Part shown: positions 1 through 6,769 of the stretch, one piece after another | How positions within the stretch are numbered: position 1 is the first letter of the stretch | Layout: each line of letters starts with the position of its first letter | Source of the DNA: CBDFKJ01 sp965248805 | Lineage (GTDB): Bacteria; Pseudomonadota; Alphaproteobacteria; UBA6615 | NCBI GenBank assembly: GCA_965248805.1 | Contig: CBDFKJ010000004.1 | Span: 124,001-188,000 of the forward strand | Direction: 5' to 3' | DNA: 64,000 nt | The notes under the pieces: generated by a model | What the model was told of the DNA's origin: nothing | What the model saw: the letters and a program-made list of their open reading frames with translations, nothing else | Databases searched by the model: none | Translations under genes and position numbers: made by a program

Positions 1-68
1 CACCTGGTCGAGCCGGGGCAGGTCCGGCAGCCCGCTCCAACCTCTATAGCCTGGGGGGCGCTGCCTGG

Positions 69-117
69 CCGATCCGAGGCCGCGGTGAGTGTGATTGGGT
101 TCGCGGCCGCGGATCGG
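69..117. repeat. 16-bp inverted repeat, possible hairpin
   Basis: Positions 69-84 and 102-117 are inverted copies of one another with one mismatch, separated by a 17-base loop. The structure lies just behind the stop codon of the leftmost minus-strand gene, so it could end or stabilise that operon's transcript. No T-tract follows on the minus strand, so it is not a textbook intrinsic terminator. Nothing else is recognisable in bases 1-131. Confidence 0.4.
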
Positions 118-131
118 ATCTGGCGGGGGCT

Positions 132-497
132 CTACGAGGAAATGGCTGAGTAGAACTCGTCGACGGTCTTGCCGATCTCGTCGGCGAACCACTCCGTGAC
201 CATGTGCCGATGACACCAGTTCGAGAGGCTAAACGGCGGCTTCTCCCAGCAGAGCAACACGGGCTCGGCGCCGCCGGCCAGAGCGTGCAGCTCGTCCCAC
301 ACGGTCTGAGCGTCGAGCGGGCCGAGGATGTCGCGGAAGTAGATTCCGCGATACTGGCCCTCGGGCATGCGCATCATGTCGCGACGTGGCGCCAGGGCCG
401 AATACCGCCGGTAGCCGGCGGGTGTTCCGCGCGGCTCCCATCGTGCGATCGAGATGCGGCCGGGGCCGGTGTAGGTCTTGAAGCTGGCGGTCTTCAT
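132..497 (-). CDS. DUF488-like phage protein with CHR motif
   Basis: This 121-residue protein carries the pattern LLCWEKP followed by NWCHRHMVTEWF near its C-terminus (about residues 80-105). That recalls the conserved CHR segment of DUF488-type proteins, whose biochemical role is not established. The start at 497 is chosen because ATG overlaps the TGA of the metallopeptidase-VWA gene by one base, which implies translational coupling. Reading could extend upstream in frame, but that stretch lies inside the neighbouring gene and looks like out-of-frame sequence. It is the last gene of a four- or five-gene minus-strand phage operon. The family link is from motif memory and the function is unknown. 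Confidence 0.6.
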   Translation of the reverse strand: MKTASFKTYTGPGRISIARWEPRGTPAGYRRYSALAPRRDMMRMPEGQYRGIYFRDILGPLDAQTVWDELHALAGGAEPVLLCWEKPPFSLSNWCHRHMVTEWFADEIGKTVDEFYSAISS

Positions 498-1657
498 CAG
501 GCTGCTCCCATGTGCACGATTTCGCCGAAGGGCGGCTCGCCGTAGCACCCTACCAGTTCCGGCGACGACGACATGACCCACAGGGTCGGGTACGCCGGCT
601 CATCGGGATAGCTGGAGCAGCACAAGTCGGTCAGATAGACCACGCACGCCGGATTGACGTCGGCCTCGTCGAGCCACTCGAACGGAGGCCGAAAATTCGT
701 CCCGCCGCCGCCGCGCGGGTGCAGCTCAATCGGCAGATCGTGCGGCGAGAACGTCTCCGCGTTGCGCAGCCGCGAATCGCAATAGAGCACGTGGATTTCT
801 TCCGGCATGCAGTCTTCGAGGATGCTCGTAATCTCGGCTGCGAACTGGTTCATCTCGGACTGCGAGACGCTGCCGCTGGTGTCGATGGCAACCGCTATCG
901 GCGGCATCTGCTCCGACCGGCACGAGGGCAGGTAGACGCCTTGATGCACAAAGCGCCGGTTGGGCGGGGTCCAGCGGTATTCCTGCTTCGCGGACATTTC
1001 GACGAAGCGGCGGAGTATCTCGCGCCAGTCGGCCTTCGGGCGCAGCACTTCGTCGACCAGGCGCGCAAGGTCGCCGGGTAGCTTGCCTGCGTTCTTGGCG
1101 ATGGTTGCGGACTGGGCCACCGCCTGACGCCACTCGGCTTCGGCGGACGCCAGTTCGGCCGGCGACGGGTTGCCGTTGTCGCCGGGGGCATCCATGACGC
1201 CGCCGCAGCGGCCGGGATCGGGGCAGTTGCCGTCCTGTCCGCCACCGCCGCCGCCGGACTGAGCCGGCGGCAGGCGGTTGTAGATGGCTTCGGCGCTCAA
1301 ACCCGAATAGTTCGGGTCGAGTAACGCCCCTTCGGGCAACGTAAAGCCGTTGTCGATCAAGACGGGGTTGATCGCGTAGTCGGCCGCGATGTTCCATCGC
1401 TCGGCATCGCGGCTGCCGCGTCTCGTATGGTGGTTGCAGGCCGGGTGCATGACCTCGTGAGCGAGCACGCCCACGAGTTCGTCCATGCCGAGCCCGTCAA
1501 CGAACGAGGGGTTGAAGTAAACGTCGCGGCCGTTCGTCGCCATCGTCTCGATGTCGGGGTTTTCGATCAAGCCCATGCGTAGGGCCAGCGAGCCGAAGAA
1601 CGGCTGCGACAGCACCAGGCGGGTCCGCGCCTTGGTGAGTTTCGTTCTGGTTTCCAT
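497..1657 (-). CDS. Putative metallopeptidase with VWA-like domain (DUF2201 type)
   Basis: This 386-residue protein has two parts. The N-terminal half holds a zinc-peptidase motif HEVMH at residues 67-71, followed by HH at 76-77. A Gly-rich linker lies around residues 134-140. The C-terminal half starts a von Willebrand A-like fold with the metal-binding DTSGS at 259-263. This layout matches the DUF2201 metallopeptidase/VWA-like family. ATG 1657 has a clear AAGGAG ribosome site 7 bases upstream. Proteins of this kind commonly sit beside MoxR ATPases, as here, and are thought to work with them as a chaperone or remodelling pair. The substrate is unknown. HEVMH suggests proteolysis, but this is untested. 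Confidence 0.8.
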   Translation of the reverse strand: METRTKLTKARTRLVLSQPFFGSLALRMGLIENPDIETMATNGRDVYFNPSFVDGLGMDELVGVLAHEVMHPACNHHTRRGSRDAERWNIAADYAINPVLIDNGFTLPEGALLDPNYSGLSAEAIYNRLPPAQSGGGGGGQDGNCPDPGRCGGVMDAPGDNGNPSPAELASAEAEWRQAVAQSATIAKNAGKLPGDLARLVDEVLRPKADWREILRRFVEMSAKQEYRWTPPNRRFVHQGVYLPSCRSEQMPPIAVAIDTSGSVSQSEMNQFAAEITSILEDCMPEEIHVLYCDSRLRNAETFSPHDLPIELHPRGGGGTNFRPPFEWLDEADVNPACVVYLTDLCCSSYPDEPAYPTLWVMSSSPELVGCYGEPPFGEIVHMGAA

Positions 1658-1668
1658 GTTTCGTCTCC

Positions 1669-2532
1669 TTAAGCGACGTAGCCGGACATCGCGCCGAGGA
1701 TCTGCTCAGCGTCGGTCGCCTGCTGCTCGCGTGCGTCCTTGTCGAAGGCTTTCGAATTCGGCCGCAGCACGGACGGATCATTGCGGCAGAGCTTTGCCGC
1801 CACGTCCTGACGCATCCGCTCAAGCTCCGGGTCGTCCGCGATATTGAGTTTCGGCAGCAGGTCGACCAGTTCGCGCAAATTGCCGACCAGCGTGTCATGA
1901 AAGCGGTGATCCATGTCGGACAGCCGCTCGGTCATGTGCTCTACCGACTTGTGGAGGCGCTTCCAGCACTCGTCGGTCGCATCATGGAGGATGTTGCGGG
2001 TCCGGCTCTCGATGTCTGCCTGGATGCGCTGGACCTCGGAGGCGTTGAGACTGACCCGGAAATCGGCCTGATCGGGCAACGGGCTAACGATCGTCTCGAA
2101 GGCGAACCGGGACCGGATATCGTGGACGCCTGGGTAATCGTTCGGGTCGAACATGCCGTTGAGCGCCGCCTTCGCGTCGTTCACATACTGGACGTAGTTG
2201 CGCTCGAACGCGTCGGCCGCCGCGTCGAACGCGGTCTTGAAGTCGCGCTGCTGGTCCATGTAGTCGAAATACGCGGCTGCCGGCAGGATACGGGCGCCCC
2301 AGTCCTCCCACGACAGCGTGTGCTCGTAGTGGTGCGTCCGGGCCTGGTTCGCGACCTTCGTCACGTCGGCCAGCGCGGCCTTTGCGATCAGGCTCTTGTT
2401 CCAGCGGCCGGCGTCGGTGCTCGCGTTGTGGTGATCGAGGACTTCCCGTGTCACCTTCTTGTCGAACTTGCGGCCCGACCAGACGTTGATCGCCTGGCGC
2501 ACCAGCATGGCTTTCTCGGTCAGATTGCTCAT
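1669..2532 (-). CDS. Uncharacterised partner protein of the MoxR-VWA operon
   Basis: This 287-residue, largely helical and charged protein has no catalytic motif that I recognise. It lies between the MoxR ATPase and the metallopeptidase-VWA gene. Its ATG overlaps the ATPase stop codon by four bases (ATGA at 2529-2532), a strong sign of co-translation, and 11 bases separate it from the next gene. Phage and bacterial MoxR-VWA loci often carry a middle gene of unknown role (DUF3150-like proteins come to mind, but I cannot confirm membership). The protein reads intact, with a Met start and even composition. It may be an adaptor or substrate of the ATPase, by position only. Confidence 0.75.
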   Translation of the reverse strand: MSNLTEKAMLVRQAINVWSGRKFDKKVTREVLDHHNASTDAGRWNKSLIAKAALADVTKVANQARTHHYEHTLSWEDWGARILPAAAYFDYMDQQRDFKTAFDAAADAFERNYVQYVNDAKAALNGMFDPNDYPGVHDIRSRFAFETIVSPLPDQADFRVSLNASEVQRIQADIESRTRNILHDATDECWKRLHKSVEHMTERLSDMDHRFHDTLVGNLRELVDLLPKLNIADDPELERMRQDVAAKLCRNDPSVLRPNSKAFDKDAREQQATDAEQILGAMSGYVA

Positions 2533-3539
2533 GACATCACCTCATGATGCTCGGACACCCACTCGATGTAGGCGCGGGTGTTGGCCACCGCCGGGTCGCG
2601 GTCGAGCGCGTCCTTGACCAGCAGCACGCTGAACTCGTCGGGCAGCCGGTTTGCGTAGGTCACTACCCGATCCATGTTGCCCTCGGTCGCCTTGCGGGCC
2701 AGCGCGGTCGAGATCGCATAGAGCGTCGCCGCTTCCTCGGGGATCGCCGCGCTGTCCGGGCTCATCAGGATCATGTCCGGGCTCTGGATCGAGCGGGCGA
2801 TCTTGAGGAAGCCCATGAACTCGGCCGCGGCGCCCTCGCCGACGGCGCCGGCGATCAGCGAATACTCGATGCCGTTGGTGACGGTGCCGGAGCCGACGAT
2901 GTTGCTCACGAACTCCCACGACCGGGGCGTCGGAAACGCCTTCTCCGAACGCTTCGGGTCGAAGTCGTGCAGCAACTCGTCACGGAAGCGCAGGAAGGCG
3001 ACAACCTCGGTGGCAATGCCGTGCTTGGTTGCCCACTTGGTCCAGTCGTCGAGGTCGACGCCGAAGTCGAGATGGACGAACCGGTTGGTGAGCGGAGAGG
3101 GCATGCGGTGGACGACACCGCGGTCGCTCTCGCGGTTGCCGACCGCGATGATGGTCCAGCCGGCGGGCAGCTCGTATTCGCCCAGCTTGCGATCAAGGAT
3201 CAGTTGATAGCAGGCCGCCTGGGTCAGCTGCGGCGCCGCCGTCAGCTCGTCCAGGAACAGGATGCCCTTGCCCTCGCGGGGCAGGAACTCGGGCACCGCC
3301 CAATGGGCGCGCCCGTCGCCGTTGATGTGCGGCAGGCCGCGCAGGTCGACCGGGTCCAACAGGATCGCCCGGACGTCGCGCAGCTCCAGATCGCTCTCGT
3401 CTGCGATCTGCTTGACGACCGCCGACTTGCCGACGCCGGGAGGCCCCCAGATCATGATCGGCTGCTTGATGCCGACCAGGACGCCCAGGGCTTCCGAAAC
3501 CTGGGATGGTTTGAGAGTGTAGTTTGATGCTATGGTCAT
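2529..3539 (-). CDS. MoxR-family AAA ATPase
   Basis: This 336-residue ATPase has Walker A GPPGVGKS at residues 32-39, Walker B ILFLDE at 93-98 and a sensor-1 Asn in AVGNRE near 135. This is the compact MoxR layout. MoxR proteins form hexameric, ATP-driven remodelling machines and usually act with VWA-domain partners. One such partner is encoded two genes downstream. The ATG at 3539 is preferred over in-frame codons farther upstream because AAAGGAG lies 7-8 bases before it and the domain begins a few residues later. The stop overlaps the next ATG. The location inside a prophage suggests a phage or defence accessory function, which is inference. Confidence 0.88.
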   Translation of the reverse strand: MTIASNYTLKPSQVSEALGVLVGIKQPIMIWGPPGVGKSAVVKQIADESDLELRDVRAILLDPVDLRGLPHINGDGRAHWAVPEFLPREGKGILFLDELTAAPQLTQAACYQLILDRKLGEYELPAGWTIIAVGNRESDRGVVHRMPSPLTNRFVHLDFGVDLDDWTKWATKHGIATEVVAFLRFRDELLHDFDPKRSEKAFPTPRSWEFVSNIVGSGTVTNGIEYSLIAGAVGEGAAAEFMGFLKIARSIQSPDMILMSPDSAAIPEEAATLYAISTALARKATEGNMDRVVTYANRLPDEFSVLLVKDALDRDPAVANTRAYIEWVSEHHEVMS

Positions 3540-3616
3540 TTCGCTTTCTCCTTTTCGCTGAGGGATTGCACGGCCCCCGGCACCTTGGTTGCACCTTCGG
3601 TGCCGGGGGCTCCTTC

Positions 3617-3835
3617 CTAGCTGAGCACGTATAGGTAGGTGCATCCGTTCGGGGCCGACGCGCGCGCCAGTCGGCACGCTTCTGTGAATGTGACGTTGTG
3701 GAACGCGGTGACCTCGTCGCCGTTCACGATCTGCTCCCTGGTCGGGGCACGGTGTGGACTGAAAAACCATGTCCCGCGTCCGCGAGGGCCTCGCCCGTGA
3801 GCGGCCACGAATACTGATTTGTCGATGATGATCAC
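3617..3835 (-). CDS. Small phage hypothetical protein
   Basis: This is a 72-residue protein beginning VIIIDKSVFVAAHG and ending with a CTYLYVLS tail. The GTG at 3835 is chosen because the leader AAGGAGAAGCGAA precedes it. That leader is almost the same as the one before the ATPase gene (AAGGAGAAAGCGAA), with the same spacing. A longer ATG-less extension to 3868 lacks a ribosome site. It is the first gene of the minus-strand operon, 77 bases ahead of the ATPase start. No domain is recognised. Confidence 0.6.
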   Translation of the reverse strand: MIIIDKSVFVAAHGRGPRGRGTWFFSPHRAPTREQIVNGDEVTAFHNVTFTEACRLARASAPNGCTYLYVLS

Positions 3836-3873
3836 TTCGCTTCTCCTTGTGGGTAGTGCTTTTGACAAGGTTT

Positions 3874-3901
3874 ATTCTATAGAAATACTCCGGTAAGGCA
3901 A
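3874..3901 (-). promoter_or_regulatory. Putative sigma70-type promoter for the minus-strand phage operon
   Basis: On the minus strand TTGCCT (3896-3901) and TAGAAT (3874-3879) are separated by 16 bases. This places a start of transcription near 3867, about 30 bases ahead of the GTG at 3835. The surrounding 70 bases are unusually AT-rich for this window. The match is 4/6 and 5/6 to the consensus hexamers and is not experimentally shown. Confidence 0.4.
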
Positions 3902-3941
3902 GTAAAAAGCGCGCAATATCAACGACTTAAGCTGTTATTAC

Positions 3942-4289
3942 ATGAACCAGGACACGAGGGAGTCGGCGGCGGCCCGCGGCTACGGCAGGCGTTGGCGCAA
4001 GGCGCGCAAGACGTTCCTCGCCCGCCATTCGCTGTGTGCCATGTGCCAGGCCGAAGGCCGCGTCATCGCAGCGACACTGGTCGACCACATCGTGCCGCAT
4101 CGAGGCGACCAGGCGCTGTTCTGGGACCGCCGCAACTGGCAGCCGCTGTGCGACAGCCATCACGGATCGGCCAAGCAGCGCCATGAGGCGCGCGGCTACA
4201 GCAATGCCGTAGCGCCGAACGGCTGGCCCCTCGATCCGAGGCACCCTGCGAACAGGGGCGTGTACTCGGATTCACCCAAAGGGGGATAG
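3942..4289 (+). CDS. HNH endonuclease (phage packaging-associated type)
   Basis: This 115-residue protein has paired CxxC at residues 32-35, DH at 48-49, Asn 65 and a C-terminal CDSHH at 70-74. Together these form a zinc-stabilised HNH nuclease. Such small HNH enzymes are commonly encoded just ahead of terminase genes in HK97-like phages and can take part in cutting concatemeric DNA during packaging. It is the first plus-strand gene of the structural block and diverges from the MoxR operon. The ATG at 3942 is the only sensible start. Confidence 0.85.
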   Translation: MNQDTRESAAARGYGRRWRKARKTFLARHSLCAMCQAEGRVIAATLVDHIVPHRGDQALFWDRRNWQPLCDSHHGSAKQRHEARGYSNAVAPNGWPLDPRHPANRGVYSDSPKGG

Positions 4290-4382
4290 GGGGGTTCCAA
4301 ACTAGAGCCGGTCGGCGCGTAGACCGGCGGGGGAGGTTTCTCGTCTCGCGAACGAAATTAACTAGGGGGGGTGCGTTCACTC

Positions 4383-5717
4383 ATGTTCGTCGGTTCGGTG
4401 CCGCGCCCGGTGGTCGATCAGATCCTGCGCACGGTCGATTTTGGGGCCTGGGGCAGCGTCCATGTGTGCTGCTCGGGCTCGTTCCGCGTGGACCGCGCGA
4501 TCAAGGCCGGTTATCCGGCGTGCCGGGTGATCTCGAACGACGTGTCGCTGTTCTCGGTGGCGCTGGGGCACCTGCTGACAGGCCGGCCCGTCGATGTCCG
4601 CTTCACCGGCAGGCTCGCGTTCATCGAGGGACGCATCGGCGGCGCGCCGGCCGAGCGCGTGGCGGCGGTGATGGTCGCCGTGGACATGGCGCGGTACCGC
4701 GGCAAGAACGAGTGGGCGCAAACGCACTTCGCACACTACGAGACGGCGTTTGCGGACTTCCTCCGGCGCGCACGAGAGCGCCTGGACGCGATGCTCGCTG
4801 GTCCACGGCCTGACGGGTTCGTCGCCGGCGACTTCCGGCAAATGCCGGCGCTGGCGCGCAAGGCCGGCGGCGGTATCGTGGCCTTTCCGCCGACGTACAA
4901 GGGTGGCTACGAGCGGCTGTTTCGCTTCGTCGACGACAACACCGAGTGGCGGCGGCCGGCTTACGAGGTTTGGGACCCGGCGGACCTGGCAACCTGGGTG
5001 CGCGGCATTCACGACCAGGGTCTGCCGTACTGCGTCTTCTCCGATCACCTGCTCGAAGATGGCGCGTTGTGTCCGGTGACCGGCTACTGCAACGACGGTC
5101 GGCGCACGGTCTACACATACGCAAGCGCCGGCGGCTCATCGCTGCGGGCAACGCACCACCGCTCGACGCCGTTCCTGTACGAAGCGGTCGACCCTGCGGC
5201 ACTGACGTCGCACACGAAGGTCGACCTTGTTCAGACGGACTCGGCGAAGCTGAACTTTCTGAAAGACCGCTATCTGTCCAAGGGCATCGCCCATGTATCG
5301 GGCGGCTTGAACTTCCTCGTCTACCTCGACGAGAAGCTGGCGGGAGCTTTCATCTACCAGCGCTCGAAGTTCGGGGACACGAGCGCGATCTATCTGTTGA
5401 GCGACTTCGCCATCTGCCGACACCGCAGGATGTCGAAACTGATCGCGCTGCTCGCTACCAGTCACGTGCCGGTGTCGATCTTCGAGCGGCGCGAGCTGGT
5501 CCGGGTCGCCCGGCTCTACACCACGGCGTTCACCGACAAGCCGGTGTCGATGAAGTACCGCGGCGTCTTCACGCTCGCGGCCCGCGGAGAGGGGATGCTG
5601 AACTATGAAAGCGAAGTCAGACGCCGGTCTCCACAAGCGCTCTACGAAGGCTGGTATCGGCGCTGGGCTCAAGACGCGGGCCGTCACCAAGGAACTGCGC
5701 GGGCTGAAGCTGCTTGA
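4383..5717 (+). CDS. Two-domain phage protein: putative antirestriction adenine methyltransferase fused to Mom/GNAT-like domain
   Basis: This is a 444-residue protein. The N-terminal half has a VCCSGSF loop (about 29-34) and FPPTYKGGYE (168-177), which resembles the DPPY/PPxY-GGYE signature of phage antirestriction adenine methyltransferases. The C-terminal ~120 residues (about 274-396), with YLLSDFAI near 336-343 and a conserved SKLIALLATSH helix, resemble GNAT-fold DNA-modifying proteins such as phage Mu Mom. The likely role is masking phage DNA from host restriction. The ATG at 4383 is preferred over GTG 4371 because the AGGGGGG ribosome site directly abuts the GTG. It overlaps the following ParB-like gene by 113 bases. 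Family assignment is from motif recognition only. Confidence 0.6.
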   Translation: MFVGSVPRPVVDQILRTVDFGAWGSVHVCCSGSFRVDRAIKAGYPACRVISNDVSLFSVALGHLLTGRPVDVRFTGRLAFIEGRIGGAPAERVAAVMVAVDMARYRGKNEWAQTHFAHYETAFADFLRRARERLDAMLAGPRPDGFVAGDFRQMPALARKAGGGIVAFPPTYKGGYERLFRFVDDNTEWRRPAYEVWDPADLATWVRGIHDQGLPYCVFSDHLLEDGALCPVTGYCNDGRRTVYTYASAGGSSLRATHHRSTPFLYEAVDPAALTSHTKVDLVQTDSAKLNFLKDRYLSKGIAHVSGGLNFLVYLDEKLAGAFIYQRSKFGDTSAIYLLSDFAICRHRRMSKLIALLATSHVPVSIFERRELVRVARLYTTAFTDKPVSMKYRGVFTLAARGEGMLNYESEVRRRSPQALYEGWYRRWAQDAGRHQGTARAEAA

Positions 5718-6537
5718 GAAGAACGCCCGCTACATGCAGCCGGCGCAGTTCGAGCGTCTGGTGGACAATCTTCGCAAGGACGGCTGCCTGACCACGGCGC
5801 CGCTGATCCACGAAGACACGGTGCTGAGCGGCAACCATCGGGTTCAGGCGGCGATCGCGGCCGGCATCGAGGTTGCGGACTGCATCGAGATCATCTCGCT
5901 GCTGACGGCCGGGCAGCGGGTTGCCATCCAGCTCTCGCACAACGCCATCGAAGGTGAGGACGATCCCAACACGCTGCGCGAGCTGTATGACGCGCTTGGC
6001 TTCGATGCCAAGACCTACTCCGGGTTGACCGACGACATGTTCGACAAGGCGTCGCCGGTGGATATCGCGAGCCTCGCGGTCGGAGCGCCGGAGTATCACG
6101 AGATGTCCGTGCAGTTCCTGCCGGCCGAGGCGGAACAGTTCGAAGCGGCGCTGGCCCGCATCGAGCGGAAGTCCAACCGCGCCGGCACGGTGCACGTCGC
6201 GCGTTTCGAGGACTTCGATGTGATCTTCGATGCCGTGATCGCGGTCAAGGAACGGGAGGACGTGCACAACTCGGCGATCGCGCTGCGGCGCATGGTGGAG
6301 CTGGCGCTGGAGCGTCTTGAGACGCTCGCGGAGACCGACGGTGCGCGGACGCAAGCCGAAGACTGGCCACATCACACTGGTCCACAACCAGGACGTCATC
6401 GTCCCGGATTATCTGAGCGGAGCGGCGCGCAAGGAATATGTCCGTGTGGCCCGCCTGCTCACGCGCCTGGACCAGTGGTCCGACCTGTTCGTGTCCGAGC
6501 TCGCGATCTACGCCGAGGCGTTCGCGGACTGGCGTGA
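5605..6537 (+). CDS. ParB-like nuclease domain protein
   Basis: This 310-residue protein has a ParB/Srx fold signature: QFERLVDNLRKDG near residue 48 and LSGNHRVQAA at 74-83, corresponding to the GxHR motif of ParB N-terminal domains. In phages such proteins precede terminase genes and may bind or nick DNA. Residues beyond about 243 have the Pro/Gly/Arg-rich look of out-of-frame sequence and overlap the small terminase gene by 197 bases. The true C-terminus may therefore lie near 6350, with a frameshift, or the overlap may be real. The start at 5605 lies inside the preceding gene. Confidence 0.7.
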   Translation: MKAKSDAGLHKRSTKAGIGAGLKTRAVTKELRGLKLLEKNARYMQPAQFERLVDNLRKDGCLTTAPLIHEDTVLSGNHRVQAAIAAGIEVADCIEIISLLTAGQRVAIQLSHNAIEGEDDPNTLRELYDALGFDAKTYSGLTDDMFDKASPVDIASLAVGAPEYHEMSVQFLPAEAEQFEAALARIERKSNRAGTVHVARFEDFDVIFDAVIAVKEREDVHNSAIALRRMVELALERLETLAETDGARTQAEDWPHHTGPQPGRHRPGLSERSGAQGICPCGPPAHAPGPVVRPVRVRARDLRRGVRGLA

Positions 6538-6769
6538 AGCCAGCGAGCATCTGGAGGGAACCGGCAAGATCATCAAGTCACCGTCCGACTTTCCGATCCA
6601 GAATCCGTGGTTGTCGATCCGCAACAAGGCCCGCGAAACGATGATGAAGGCGGCGGCCGACATGGGGCTCAACCTGGTCAGCCTGGCGCGGTCGCAGGCG
6701 CCTTCGGCGAGAAAGGGCTACGGTGCCGCGCAGGAACAGTCCGAGGCCACGGAGTTCTTCGAGCACTGA
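6341..6769 (+). CDS. terS: Phage terminase small subunit (P27 family)
   Basis: This 142-residue protein starts VRGRKPKTGH, the hallmark N-terminus of P27-family small terminases. These recognise phage DNA and load the large subunit. The GTG at 6341 is chosen for that reason and for the CGGAG ribosome site upstream. A TTG at 6317 would add eight residues unlike the family. The rest is helical and charged, as expected for an oligomeric DNA-binding protein. Its end overlaps the start of the large subunit by 47 bases, so the two are translated together. Confidence 0.85.
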   Translation: MRGRKPKTGHITLVHNQDVIVPDYLSGAARKEYVRVARLLTRLDQWSDLFVSELAIYAEAFADWREASEHLEGTGKIIKSPSDFPIQNPWLSIRNKARETMMKAAADMGLNLVSLARSQAPSARKGYGAAQEQSEATEFFEH

